NCBI GenBank assembly: GCA_001880285.1
Contig: CP016269.1
Coordinates: forward strand, 2,242,501 to 2,306,500
DNA length: 64,000 nucleotides
From: Flavobacteriaceae bacterium UJ101
Lineage (GTDB): Bacteria; Bacteroidota; Bacteroidia; Flavobacteriales; UJ101
Reading direction: 5' to 3'
Below, piece after piece: positions 16,662-25,595 of this stretch (position 1 is its first letter; every line of letters begins with the position of its first letter). Made by a program: the position numbers and the translations under genes. Below the pieces are notes generated by a model. That model was not told the origin of the DNA, made no database searches, and was given only the letters and a program-made list of their open reading frames with translations.

Positions 16662-17837
16662 ATGAAGAAAAACATTCTAAGCTGGGCTTTTATAGCAACT
16701 ACAATTTTAGTATCATGCGAAGATGATACAGCTGATATTATTATAAATAATAACAATGGAGGAGGAACTGATACTTCAGGTACCATTTTTATATCAGGAA
16801 CTTATATAGAAGATTTGACTTTAGATAGTACAAAAGAATATATTATTGATGGACCACTAATTATGTCTGATGGAACAACTTTAACTATTCCTGCAGGAAT
16901 GACTTTAAAATCCTCAGCATCTGGAGCTGAAGTTTATATAGCCATTGCACAAGGTGCTAAAATTGATGCAAGAGGTACAGCAGATGCACCTATTGTGTTA
17001 ACTTCTAGTGCAGCATCACCTAGCGCAGGAGATTGGGGAGGATTAATTTTATTAGGTAAAGCTCCAATAAATTCAGTAGCAAATACTAATACAACGGCAA
17101 CTTCTGAAATAGGTTCTTTGCCTTATGGAGGTGGAGATAGCTCTGATAATTCAGGTATATTACAATATGTACGAGTAGAATACTCTGGAGGAAAGGCAGA
17201 CGGTCAATCAGAAAATAATGGTTTTTCTTTTTATGGAGTAGGAAATGGTACGACTGTAGAATATATTCAAGCTTATGAAGGATTGGATGATGGTGTAGAG
17301 TTTTTCGGAGGAACGGTTAATGTATCCAATGTTTCGGTGATCAATTCTGAAGATGATTCTATTGATTGGACAGAAGGTTACTCAGGAACATTAACAGATG
17401 TATACATAAAGCAAAACACTAAAGGTGATCATGCTTTTGAATGTGATGGCTATAATACGGATATAGGAAATAATTCAAATCCAATTTTTGTATCATCACC
17501 AACGATTACTAACATAACTGCAATAGGAGATGGGGCTACACAAGAAGCGATTCGTTTACGTGCAGGAACTGCAGGAATTTTCACCAATATGGTCTTAACA
17601 GATTATAACGAAGGTTTTGATTTAGATTATGATGCTTCAGGGAATTCGAATACTGAAATAACAGGTCAAAATGTATTGGATGGGAAATTAAAAGCGAATC
17701 AAGTTTTATTGAACAATGTAACTTTAGCAGTAAAAAATGATACTGGAGTTAATTTTGCTGATTCAGCTTTTTTAACTGAAGATGCAAATGCAACAGGTAC
17801 GGATTATGCATCTTGGGGTGCAGGATGGACTAAATAA
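16662..17837 (+). CDS. Surface lipoprotein with predicted right-handed beta-helix
   Basis: The 391-residue product has a lipoprotein signal ending in TILVSC (Cys19), an acidic and Asn/Gly-rich linker (DIIINNNNGGG), then repeated short strands rich in Thr, Ser, Gly and Asn (for example GTYIEDLTLDSTKEYIIDGP, GDWGGLILLG, FFGGTVNVSNVSVINSEDDS) typical of parallel beta-helix proteins. It follows the TonB receptor after 27 bp in the same operon, so it is probably its surface-exposed partner that captures substrate. The operon ends at the long hairpin at 17870. Exact ligand unknown; phosphate-related only by context. Confidence 0.75.
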   Translation: MKKNILSWAFIATTILVSCEDDTADIIINNNNGGGTDTSGTIFISGTYIEDLTLDSTKEYIIDGPLIMSDGTTLTIPAGMTLKSSASGAEVYIAIAQGAKIDARGTADAPIVLTSSAASPSAGDWGGLILLGKAPINSVANTNTTATSEIGSLPYGGGDSSDNSGILQYVRVEYSGGKADGQSENNGFSFYGVGNGTTVEYIQAYEGLDDGVEFFGGTVNVSNVSVINSEDDSIDWTEGYSGTLTDVYIKQNTKGDHAFECDGYNTDIGNNSNPIFVSSPTITNITAIGDGATQEAIRLRAGTAGIFTNMVLTDYNEGFDLDYDASGNSNTEITGQNVLDGKLKANQVLLNNVTLAVKNDTGVNFADSAFLTEDANATGTDYASWGAGWTK

Positions 17838-17869
17838 AGTTTAGTAGTAAAAAGAATCTTTTGATAATG

Positions 17870-17933
17870 ATCTCATATTTAGTAAAAACTCAATTGAATA
17901 TATTGAGAATACTAAATATGAGATTTGTTTGTT
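17870..17933 (+). terminator. Long-hairpin terminator of the TonB receptor operon
   Basis: Perfect 15-bp arms (17870-17884 and 17910-17924) enclose a small internal loop and a second 6-bp stem; a T-rich stretch follows. Confidence 0.75.
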
Positions 17934-17941
17934 ATTAGCAT

Positions 17942-18061
17942 TTAATAAGAATCGTTAAAATGATCTTCTTCCATGGCATCTCTTGCTAAGAAAAGAAACA
18001 ATGCTGTTGTAGAAAACAACAAGAATAAAACAAGTCCTATAAAAAAATATACAGTATTCAT
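17942..18061 (-). CDS. Very small single-pass membrane protein (39 residues)
   Basis: The frame from the ATG at 18059-18061 to the TAA at 17942-17944 encodes one long hydrophobic helix (about residues 4-26) and a charged tail (RDAMEEDHFNDSY). This topology, a short outside start, one helix and an acidic cytoplasmic tail, is like that of CcoS and other small oxidase-assembly proteins, but the sequence does not allow a name. Supported by clean helix/tail composition and by lying alone in a gap of 370 bp. Confidence 0.5.
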   Translation of the reverse strand: MNTVYFFIGLVLFLLFSTTALFLFLARDAMEEDHFNDSY

Positions 18062-18211
18062 TATTATAAAAAATTATTAGTTGGGGTTAAATTATGTATT
18101 TTAATACATTGTGTATCATTTTTTAGACAAATGGAATGGTAACTTCTATGAATTTGAAAATAAATGTAATTTTTGAAATACCTTAACGTCTAATATATTT
18201 AAAACGATAAA

Positions 18212-18796
18212 ATGAAAGAATTTAGTATAATAATTGGCTTAATTTTAAGCAGTATAGTAGTGGGACAAAATAAAAACATTTACTTTGGAGGAGGTTGTTT
18301 TTGGTGTGTAGAAGTGGTTTTTGATGATCTAAAAGGAGTAGAAGAGGCAGAGTCGGGGTATGCAGGTGGTAGAACGTGGAATCCAACCTACAAAGAAATC
18401 TCATATGGAGATACGGGACATGCGGAAGTGGTTAAAGTAACCTATGATCCTTCTGTTATTTCATTAGATCAGTTATTAGAAGTTTTTTGGTATATGCATG
18501 ATCCTACCACTTTGAACAGACAAGGGGCTGATATTGGGACACAATACCGTTCTATAGTTTTATATGAAGAAGATAAAGAAAAAGAAATCATAGAGAAATC
18601 GAAAGCAAAATGGGAACAATCTGGTATTTGGGATGGTAATTATACAACTGAAATCACAAAATTAAAGAAGTATTATCCAGCGGAGGAATACCATCAAAAT
18701 TATTATCAAAATAATACCAGTCAACCTTATTGCTCGTACACTATTGCTCCAAAGATTGAAAAGTTTAGAAAAAGATTTAAAAACTGGTTGAAATAA
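18212..18796 (+). CDS. msrA: Peptide-methionine (S)-S-oxide reductase, exported
   Basis: It reduces the S epimer of methionine sulfoxide in proteins. The 194-residue product has an N-terminal signal peptide (cleavage near VVGQ, about residue 19), then the MsrA core: catalytic Cys29 in GGGCFWC, GYAGGRTWNPTY, GHAEVVKVTYDP, HDPTTLNRQGADIGTQYRS and EEYHQNYY. The export signal points to periplasmic repair, unlike the cytoplasmic MsrA at 55216. Possible resolving cysteines are Cys32 (GCFWC) and the Cys near the C-terminus. Single-gene unit ending at a strong hairpin. Confidence 0.93.
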   Translation: MKEFSIIIGLILSSIVVGQNKNIYFGGGCFWCVEVVFDDLKGVEEAESGYAGGRTWNPTYKEISYGDTGHAEVVKVTYDPSVISLDQLLEVFWYMHDPTTLNRQGADIGTQYRSIVLYEEDKEKEIIEKSKAKWEQSGIWDGNYTTEITKLKKYYPAEEYHQNYYQNNTSQPYCSYTIAPKIEKFRKRFKNWLK

Positions 18797-18836
18797 AAAA
18801 AGAAGCTCTTATTAACAAATAAGAGCTTCTTTTTTT
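18795..18836. terminator. Bidirectional terminator between msrA and the MOSC fusion gene
   Basis: Perfect 17-bp arms (18795-18811 and 18820-18836) begin and end in runs of A and T; it serves both convergent genes. Confidence 0.9.
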
Positions 18837-18838
18837 AT

Positions 18839-20653
18839 TTATATTTCTACTTTTATATTTTCTTTTGGAATTGAAACACATCCTAAAATGTATCCTTGAT
18901 CAACTTCTTCTTTTGTAAGTGCTTCTGAATTTATAGTATTGACTTCTCCTGAAGTTAATTTGATTTTACATTTTCCACAAGATCCCACTCTACATTTATT
19001 TGAAATATTGATTCCATTGTTTTCTAATTGATTTAAAACAGAGTCTTGATTTGAACCAGTGATATTTTTAGATTCGTTTATGTTTATAGTGATTTCTTTT
19101 ATATCTTTTTCCTTTAATAAATTAGCTGAAAAATTTTCATGATATAAATTTTCTTTTGAACACCCTAAATCGCTAAGAATAGATTTAACCCTATCCATAA
19201 AAGGAATGGGCCCACAAATGTAAATATCACTTTGTATTATTTCATTAATTGATTTCAGATGTTCAAAACTAACTAAGCCTGTTTTGCCTCTCCAATCGTT
19301 ATTAGGCTTGTTTAGAATAAATTCAATGTGTAATTTGGAATTTAATTTATCTAACTTAATTAATTCATCATAATAAGAGGTGTCTTCTTCATTTTCACAA
19401 TAATGATAAAGTGTAACATTATTTTTAATTGAAGAAGTGTCAGTCATTTCTCTTATAAACGAAATCATAGGTGTAATACCGCTACCTGCTGATATTAAAA
19501 CAATTTTTTTACTTTTATTTTTGATTACAAAATGGCCTTTAGGGGGTTCCGCAAAAATGGTATCTCCGGTTTTTAAATTATTTGCCAACCAATTAGATAC
19601 AAGACCTTGTTGAACTTTTTTAACGGTAATAGCTAAATTATTTTTTTGAGTAGGGCTAGATGAAAGAGTATACATTCTAGAAACAATGGATTCATTTACA
19701 TTCAAAAGAAGTGGTAAATATTGACCCGCTTTATATTTAGGTAAGGAATCTTTATTTTTTAATTTAAAATTATAAGAATAGAAATCACGAGATATTTTTA
19801 ATTTTTTAGTTAATTCAAGTTCAAGTAGTTCTTCTGTTAGATCTTCATAAATAGGAGGTTTCTGGGTTTCAAGAACTTCTATAGGATCATTTAAGTTAAT
19901 GCTACCTTCATTTAAAGGTATTAAATATTGTCCGAAATGAATGTTTCCATTGTTATCTGATCTAAATTTACTTAATGTATGCAATGGTTCCTTCAATGTG
20001 TTGAATGTGAGTGTTTTGTTATTTATAGTGGTTAGTATACATCTTGGACAAGGTGCGCTCACTTCAAAAAGTACATCACCAATTTTTATTTTTTTCCAAC
20101 TATCTTCAATAAAAGGAGAGGTATTTGAAACGACAAAATTGGGTCTAAATTGAGCCATTTTATGTTGAATAAGACTTTTCTGATTCAACTGATCTAAAGA
20201 TCCTTGTGAAATTAATAATATAGGATATTCATCAGCAAAAGTTACTTTGGTTTTCGATTTTTCTCCTATTCTTTTAGAATCTGTTGATAAGTAAAGTAAG
20301 CTACAATCAATTCCTAATATATTTGAAAACCATTTATCTGCCCTTTCTAATGTTTTATAGGCTAAAAATTTATCATCAAATACGTTTGTTTTGAGTTGTT
20401 CCATTGAAAATTCAGCATAATTAATTTCCAAACATTGATTTTCTAAATTATTGAAGGTTATTTTTTCATTAATAATAGTAACTTTTATATTTAATATTTT
20501 AGGATGCTCTCTAGCGGTCATCATATGACCTTTTTTTGTAGCTAACATAAAATGACGGTCATTGATTAAGCCTGTAAATTGCACATAACTTTTTTTCAAA
20601 GAAATTCCTTTGCTAGATTTTAGGGGGTAATGAATTATTGAACTTAATTTCAT
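18839..20653 (-). CDS. MOSC domain fused to ferredoxin reductase and 2Fe-2S ferredoxin domains
   Basis: The 604-residue product joins three modules. Residues 1-120 are the MOSC N-terminal beta-barrel and 120-265 the MOSC domain, with the molybdenum-cofactor Cys in APCPRCILTT (Cys202 or Cys205). Residues 285-510 are an FAD/NAD(P)H ferredoxin-reductase unit (SRMYTLSSSP for flavin, ISAGSGITPMISF for nucleotide, YICGPIPFMD near its end). The C-terminus is a plant-type 2Fe-2S domain with Cys554-x4-Cys-x2-Cys562-x29-Cys592. E. coli YcbX has only MOSC plus 2Fe-2S and needs a separate reductase (CysJ) to reduce N-hydroxylated compounds; here the reductase is built in, so a self-sufficient molybdoenzyme is inferred. 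Single gene. Confidence 0.88.
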   Translation of the reverse strand: MKLSSIIHYPLKSSKGISLKKSYVQFTGLINDRHFMLATKKGHMMTAREHPKILNIKVTIINEKITFNNLENQCLEINYAEFSMEQLKTNVFDDKFLAYKTLERADKWFSNILGIDCSLLYLSTDSKRIGEKSKTKVTFADEYPILLISQGSLDQLNQKSLIQHKMAQFRPNFVVSNTSPFIEDSWKKIKIGDVLFEVSAPCPRCILTTINNKTLTFNTLKEPLHTLSKFRSDNNGNIHFGQYLIPLNEGSINLNDPIEVLETQKPPIYEDLTEELLELELTKKLKISRDFYSYNFKLKNKDSLPKYKAGQYLPLLLNVNESIVSRMYTLSSSPTQKNNLAITVKKVQQGLVSNWLANNLKTGDTIFAEPPKGHFVIKNKSKKIVLISAGSGITPMISFIREMTDTSSIKNNVTLYHYCENEEDTSYYDELIKLDKLNSKLHIEFILNKPNNDWRGKTGLVSFEHLKSINEIIQSDIYICGPIPFMDRVKSILSDLGCSKENLYHENFSANLLKEKDIKEITININESKNITGSNQDSVLNQLENNGINISNKCRVGSCGKCKIKLTSGEVNTINSEALTKEEVDQGYILGCVSIPKENIKVEI

Positions 20654-20893
20654 AATAATATTAATTTTTTAATTAGTACTCCTAACAATATGTAAATGCA
20701 TAGGTAGTTATATATTTTTATATAAACAAGACATGATATAAAAATATTTATAATGATATAATTGTGCTATTTTAAAAAATTTAATGAATCATTACTATTA
20801 AACTCAAACATAAGTCCAGTGAAGTATATTATATTTACTTTTTAAGTATCTTTGGTACGAAATATGCTATATTTGAATTAAAACAAGGTAATT
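20654..20893. promoter_or_regulatory. Divergent intergenic region with a -7 element for the zinc peptidase gene
   Basis: TATATTTG at 20868-20875 matches the -7 consensus and lies 19 bp before the ATG at 20894; no good -33 TTTG at the normal distance is seen. The rest is AT-rich with no gene. Confidence 0.45.
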
Positions 20894-21580
20894 ATGGATA
20901 TGACTTATATGATTTTAACAGGGGCTATTTTTTTAATCAGTACATTGGTTAGTGGTCAATTAAAATCAAAATTTAAAAAATATTCTCAAATTCATTTGAG
21001 AAATGGAATGTCAGGAAAAGAGGTAGCAGAAAAAATGTTAGCAGATAATGGTATTACAGATGTAAAAGTGATTTCAGTAAGAGGTCAATTAACTGATCAC
21101 TATAATCCAGCAAATAAAACGGTAAATTTGAGTGAGGTAGTTTATCATGAACGAAATGCAGCTGCAGCTGCGGTAGCAGCACACGAATGTGGTCATGCAA
21201 TTCAGCATGCTAAAGGTTATGCATGGTTGAATTTTCGATCAAAAATGGTTCCAGCAGTTCAATTTAGCTCTAAGTTTGTTAATATTGCATTGATGGGAGG
21301 TTTGGCTCTTATGGCTATGAGTGGAAGTACATTGGTTTTAAAAATAGCGATTGCTTTATTTGCTGTTACGGTATTATTTTCTGTAGTAACATTACCTGTA
21401 GAATTTGACGCAAGTAAAAGAGCACTTGCTTGGATGGAAGCTCGAAATATTGTAACTCAAGAAGAATATGCAGGTTCTAAAGATTCTTTAAAATGGGCAG
21501 CCATGACTTATGTAGTAGCGGCTTTAGGAGCCATTGCACAGTTGTTATATTTTATTTCAATGTTAAATAGAAGAAATTAA
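20894..21580 (+). CDS. Zinc metallopeptidase of the YugP family
   Basis: The 228-residue membrane protein has one N-terminal helix, a soluble part with the zinc motif HECGH (in AVAAHECGHAIQHAKGYAW) and further helices near residues 125-165 and at the C-terminus. This is the YugP/DUF2268-like neutral zinc metallopeptidase family, membrane-bound proteases of unknown substrate. Transcribed alone, with a hairpin terminator at 21603. Confidence 0.88.
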   Translation: MDMTYMILTGAIFLISTLVSGQLKSKFKKYSQIHLRNGMSGKEVAEKMLADNGITDVKVISVRGQLTDHYNPANKTVNLSEVVYHERNAAAAAVAAHECGHAIQHAKGYAWLNFRSKMVPAVQFSSKFVNIALMGGLALMAMSGSTLVLKIAIALFAVTVLFSVVTLPVEFDASKRALAWMEARNIVTQEEYAGSKDSLKWAAMTYVVAALGAIAQLLYFISMLNRRN

Positions 21581-21602
21581 AAAATAATTTCAATATAAAT
21601 TT

Positions 21603-21632
21603 AAACTCAGCTTTTATCGGCTGAGTTTTTTA
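21603..21632 (+). terminator. Terminator of the YugP-type peptidase gene
   Basis: Arms aaactcagc and gctgagttt are followed by a T run. Confidence 0.85.
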
Positions 21633-21667
21633 TTTTTAGTAAATTAGAAAAAATTAATAAGAATTAA

Positions 21668-22555
21668 ATGAAAAATATAGCTGTAATTGGTGCTGGAACT
21701 ATGGGTAATGGTATTGCCCATACATTCGCACAACATGGATTTAAAGTAAATCTAATTGATCTCTCAGAGCAATCACTTGAAAAAGGAATAGCAACCATTA
21801 CTAAAAATTTAGATCGAATGATTGTTAAAGAGAAAATAACAGAAGAAAATAAAAAAGAAACCTTACAAAATATTCAAACATATACAGAACTTTCAAAAGG
21901 AGTCTCAAATGTGAATTTAGTAGTAGAAGCGGCTACTGAAAATGTAGAGTTGAAATTAAAAATTTTTAAAGATTTAGATGAGCTTACTAATTCAGATACC
22001 ATTTTAGCAACCAATACATCTTCCATTTCAATTACGCAAATAGCAGCTGTTACAACACGCCCTGATAAAGTAATAGGGATGCATTTTATGAATCCTGTTC
22101 CCATGATGAAGTTAGTTGAAATTATCAGAGGGTATTCTACCTCTGATGAGATTACAAACTTAATTATGGGGCTTTCTGAAAAATTAAATAAAATACCAGT
22201 TGAAGTAAATGATTATCCAGGGTTTGTAGCCAATCGAATTTTGATGCCTATGATTAATGAATCGATTGAGACTTTGTATAATGGAGTGGCAGGAGTTCAA
22301 GAAATTGATACCGTAATGAAGTTGGGAATGGCTCATCCGATGGGACCTTTACAATTAGCAGACTTTATAGGGTTGGATGTTTGTTTATCTATTTTAAATG
22401 TAATGTATGAAGGGTTTAAAAATCCTAAATATGCACCCTGTCCATTATTGATTAATATGGTTACAGCGGGGAAATTGGGAGTGAAATCAGGAGAAGGATT
22501 TTATGATTATTCTGAAAGTAGAAAGGCAGAGAAAGTAGCTAAACAATTTATTTAA
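21668..22555 (+). CDS. 3-hydroxyacyl-CoA (3-hydroxybutyryl-CoA) dehydrogenase
   Basis: The 295-residue product has the Rossmann NAD motif IGAGTMGNGIAHTFAQHG at residues 6-23, the SSIS and catalytic His region (GMHFMNPVPMMKLVEII) and the C-terminal dimer domain (GFVANRILMPMINE, DFIGLDVCL, KSGEGFYDYS). It oxidises (S)-3-hydroxyacyl-CoA to 3-oxoacyl-CoA in fatty-acid degradation or short-chain acyl-CoA metabolism. The single-domain length matches the 3-hydroxybutyryl-CoA dehydrogenase (PaaH/Hbd) group rather than FadB. The next gene follows after 3 bp. Confidence 0.92.
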   Translation: MKNIAVIGAGTMGNGIAHTFAQHGFKVNLIDLSEQSLEKGIATITKNLDRMIVKEKITEENKKETLQNIQTYTELSKGVSNVNLVVEAATENVELKLKIFKDLDELTNSDTILATNTSSISITQIAAVTTRPDKVIGMHFMNPVPMMKLVEIIRGYSTSDEITNLIMGLSEKLNKIPVEVNDYPGFVANRILMPMINESIETLYNGVAGVQEIDTVMKLGMAHPMGPLQLADFIGLDVCLSILNVMYEGFKNPKYAPCPLLINMVTAGKLGVKSGEGFYDYSESRKAEKVAKQFI

Positions 22556-22558
22556 AAG

Positions 22559-23020
22559 ATGAATAAAATAGTATTTTTAGGAATTTTGATCTTTTCTAAT
22601 GTTGTTTTTGGACAAGATGAGAAAGTGATTAATGAGTTGATGAATCAATGGCATCATGCTGCAGCCACAGCTGATGAAGTTACTTTTTTTGGAACTATGC
22701 CTGAAGATGGAATTTACATAGGTACTGATACCACTGAACTTTGGAAACGGGATGAATTAAAAGAATGGAGTAAAAAATATTTTGATAGAGAAAGTGCTTG
22801 GGCATTTACGCCTATTTCAAGAAATATTTATTTTTCAAAAGGTCAAAATGTTGCTTGGTTTGATGAGTTATTGGATACTTGGATGGGGAAATGTCGAGGG
22901 TCAGGCGTTTTAGAGAAACAAAAAGGAAAATGGAAGTTAAAACATTATCATTTAGCTATTGCAGTTCCTAATGATTTAGTAGAAGATTATTTGGAATTAC
23001 TAAAAAAGAGTGAAAAATAG
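22559..23020 (+). CDS. Exported SnoaL/NTF2-like protein
   Basis: The 153-residue product has a signal peptide (MNKIVFLGILIFSNVVFGQ) and then a cone-shaped alpha+beta fold of the SnoaL/NTF2-like type (NELMNQWHHAAATADEVTFF at the start of the fold, GKWKLKHYHLAIAVP at the end), as in many DUF4440-like proteins. Catalytic role unknown. It is 3 bp after the dehydrogenase gene, so both are cotranscribed and end at the palindrome at 23053. Confidence 0.8.
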   Translation: MNKIVFLGILIFSNVVFGQDEKVINELMNQWHHAAATADEVTFFGTMPEDGIYIGTDTTELWKRDELKEWSKKYFDRESAWAFTPISRNIYFSKGQNVAWFDELLDTWMGKCRGSGVLEKQKGKWKLKHYHLAIAVPNDLVEDYLELLKKSEK

Positions 23021-23052
23021 CCTCGTTCTTATAAAAAATATCATTAAATATT

Positions 23053-23082
23053 AAAAAGTGTATTCCTAGGAATACACTTTTT
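23053..23082. terminator. Bidirectional terminator, perfect 30-bp palindrome
   Basis: The sequence from 23053 to 23082 is its own reverse complement, beginning in five A and ending in five T. It serves the convergent genes ending at 23020 and 23081; the stop codon of the latter lies inside it. Confidence 0.9.
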
Positions 23083-24490
23083 ATTTATTTGAATAACGAT
23101 AGATCGTTTTCTTATAATTTTTAGCAATAGGATGTAATTTTTTTTGAGAATCTAAAGTGAGTTCTTTAAAATCACGATCCTTAATGATGACTTTAAAAGA
23201 TTCATTGTGATTGTTTATTTTTTGTTCTAAATCTTCTACGGAAATATTTTCTACTGTACCTTTTGAATAAAATTGAGTGGAGTAGCTCTTTGAGTACAAA
23301 TGATATGTTTTTGTATTGGAGTCTATATTTTCTAGTACTAAATATTTATCAGTAGGTATATATTGCTTTGTATAGGTTTTTGTAAACGATTCTATTAAAA
23401 CAAGTAAAAATGCTAAAATAGGGATTATGAGTACAAATTTTAATAAAGTTTTTCTATACTTTAAGGATTTATACCAATGCGTTGCTAAAAGGGCTATAGG
23501 TACCATTATAGGCATTATATAAGGGTGAATAAGACTTTTGGAAACCGTAAAAAACAAAGGTGTCCATAATAACCATATTAATAGAAAAATAACCCATTCA
23601 TTTTTAAGTATTTGATTTTTTTGTTTCCATACTTTATAAATAACAATTTGAATCCATGGTAAAGCAAATAAAAATAAAAATATCCAAACGATACCTAAAG
23701 GTTGTGTTTTTGGAAAACCGTATTTATCTCCTGACCAACTTGAATCAAAAAAACGTTTAAAATGTTCTCCTATAATAAAATAATCTATAAAACCAGGCGT
23801 GGCTTTTTCAGTTAAAATATACCAGGGAAGTGCTATAGTTAATGTAATAATACTTCCTATTAACCAAGGAATTTTTTTGAATATTTCTCGATAATTTTTT
23901 AATAAGAAGCTCCAGACTACTAAAGGAGGAACCGTCAAAATAAAAATAATAGGTCCTTTTGCAAGTAGCCCCAGTCCAAACCCTACAAAAATGAGGTATT
24001 TCCAATACCATTTCGAATTATTTTGTAAGGCTTCCCAAAAAGAAAGCATAACAAGTGCTACCGAAAAAGCTAAACTAGTATCGGTTGAAACAACACCAGC
24101 ATGTAATAAAAATTCGGGTAATGTGAGTAATATGAATCCAGGAAGAAAAAAGGGTAATTGTTCTCTTTTAGCATATTTTCCAATTAAAAATACCATGAGT
24201 GCAGCTAATAGTAAATAAGGAAATCTTACAGCAAATTCATTTACACCAAAAAGCTTTAAACTTAATGCTGATAACCATGTTGATAAGGGTGGTTTTGCCC
24301 AAAAAGGTACTCCATAATCTATTTGAAGAGTTATCCAGTTTTGGGTTATTATCATAATACGGGCAATTTCTGCATAACGAGCTTCTGTTTTATCCATTAA
24401 GGGAATAACAGCATTTAAAAAACCTCGTATGAATAGTAATCCTAGAACTGCATATCCAAAAAATGAGGTTTTATTCCAATATAGTTTCAT
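23081..24490 (-). CDS. ArnT-like glycosyltransferase (PMT_2/GT83 family), membrane protein
   Basis: The 469-residue protein has about ten membrane helices and a short C-terminal soluble part. The first loop has the acidic catalytic region (MDKTEARYAEIARIM), and WAKPPLSTWL follows, the signature of the ArnT/PMT_2 GT-C enzymes, which move a sugar from a polyprenyl-phosphate carrier to lipid A or another periplasmic acceptor. The start overlaps the end of the upstream GT2 gene by 20 bp; that gene could make the polyprenyl-phosphate sugar donor. The pair is a plausible two-step envelope glycosylation unit. Which sugar and acceptor is unknown. Confidence 0.88.
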   Translation of the reverse strand: MKLYWNKTSFFGYAVLGLLFIRGFLNAVIPLMDKTEARYAEIARIMIITQNWITLQIDYGVPFWAKPPLSTWLSALSLKLFGVNEFAVRFPYLLLAALMVFLIGKYAKREQLPFFLPGFILLTLPEFLLHAGVVSTDTSLAFSVALVMLSFWEALQNNSKWYWKYLIFVGFGLGLLAKGPIIFILTVPPLVVWSFLLKNYREIFKKIPWLIGSIITLTIALPWYILTEKATPGFIDYFIIGEHFKRFFDSSWSGDKYGFPKTQPLGIVWIFLFLFALPWIQIVIYKVWKQKNQILKNEWVIFLLIWLLWTPLFFTVSKSLIHPYIMPIMVPIALLATHWYKSLKYRKTLLKFVLIIPILAFLLVLIESFTKTYTKQYIPTDKYLVLENIDSNTKTYHLYSKSYSTQFYSKGTVENISVEDLEQKINNHNESFKVIIKDRDFKELTLDSQKKLHPIAKNYKKTIYRYSNK

Positions 24491-25253
24491 GCTCTATTAC
24501 GATTAAATTGTTAGAATTTTTATATGCTTTTCCTATGCTGATCAAATCGATCCAAAGTTTGAAGAAGTAACTTAAAGGAACTTTAGAATCTTCAGTATCA
24601 AGCCAAGATTTCAAAGGAATTTCTTTTGTAACATGTTTTAATTGATCTCTACCATATAGTACAATTAAACGATGAAATAATTCAACATCAAATAACCAGC
24701 GAGAAATAAATTTTTCTTTAAAAAGTTCGGTTACTAAATTACTATGAAACACTTTGCAACCACATTGTGTGTCATATACATTAAGGTTTAATTGTCTTGA
24801 TATAAGTGTAGCAATAATTCTTCCTATTAAAAAACGATATGATTTTCTTTGTATAGTACTATCTAATTTAGCAATGCGAGAGCCAAAAGCACAATAAGTA
24901 GTAGTTGAAATTTCTTTACTAATAGAAGTACATTCTTCAAGTGAAGTTGATAAATCAGCGTCTAAATAAGCTAATTTCTCAACATGATATTTTTGGTGAC
25001 ATTTTAAAATACCAGTTCGAACCGTTTCTGCTTTTCCTAAATTTGCAGTCTGATTAATTAGAAGTACTTGAGAAGGATTATGATTTTTAATTTCTTTTAA
25101 TACTTTATATGTATGATCTGTTGAACCATCATTTACAAAGCATAAAAGAACCTCTTTATGATTTTTTATAAAGTTCTTATATTGGTTTATTTTGAGTCGT
25201 TCTGCCTCATTATAACATGGAATTACAATTGCCAAGTCAAAGTTTGTATTCAT
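24471..25253 (-). CDS. GT2 glycosyltransferase, dolichyl/undecaprenyl-phosphate sugar synthase type
   Basis: The 260-residue product has a GT-A fold with IPCYNEAERL near the start, FVNDGSTDHTY, NLGKAETVRTGI and the DxD-type motif YLDADLST. A hydrophobic region (FLIGRIIATLIS) and DTQCGCKVF follow, as in the Alg5/DPG synthase branch that attaches a sugar to polyprenyl phosphate. It is the first gene of the two-gene unit with the ArnT-like transferase, which would use the lipid-linked sugar. Confidence 0.9.
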   Translation of the reverse strand: MNTNFDLAIVIPCYNEAERLKINQYKNFIKNHKEVLLCFVNDGSTDHTYKVLKEIKNHNPSQVLLINQTANLGKAETVRTGILKCHQKYHVEKLAYLDADLSTSLEECTSISKEISTTTYCAFGSRIAKLDSTIQRKSYRFLIGRIIATLISRQLNLNVYDTQCGCKVFHSNLVTELFKEKFISRWLFDVELFHRLIVLYGRDQLKHVTKEIPLKSWLDTEDSKVPLSYFFKLWIDLISIGKAYKNSNNLIVIEHETILE

Positions 25254-25595
25254 TCTTTAATAATTTAATGTATTGATGCTACATAGGCCTTCATTTATTT
25301 TAGGTTTCTATCTTAAGAATATAATTAATGTTTTGTATTTTATGTTATATTTTCGATATAGGGTTATAAGCACTCTATAATGAGTAAAAGAATAAATAGA
25401 AGATGATTATTTTAGAGTTTTAAAAGTAAATTTTTGTTCAAAAGTAAACGAAGTGAGTAGTTTAAGGAAATAAAGTGGGTTCAGAATACTTTTTTTAAAC
25501 CTACTTTGATTTAATGTCCTGATAATCAATTTATTAAATTATTTTTAAAAAAATTGGAATGATGTTCAAAATACGTATTATGAACGTTTGACTTC
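25254..25595. other. Intergenic region, 342 bp, without a gene
   Basis: It holds the upstream region of the GT2 gene. Two structures are visible: a weak hairpin (25473-25482 with 25499-25508) and a 22-bp near-palindrome at 25564-25585 centred on aatacgtatt with gttca/tgaac ends. No convincing promoter or ORF. Confidence 0.5.
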
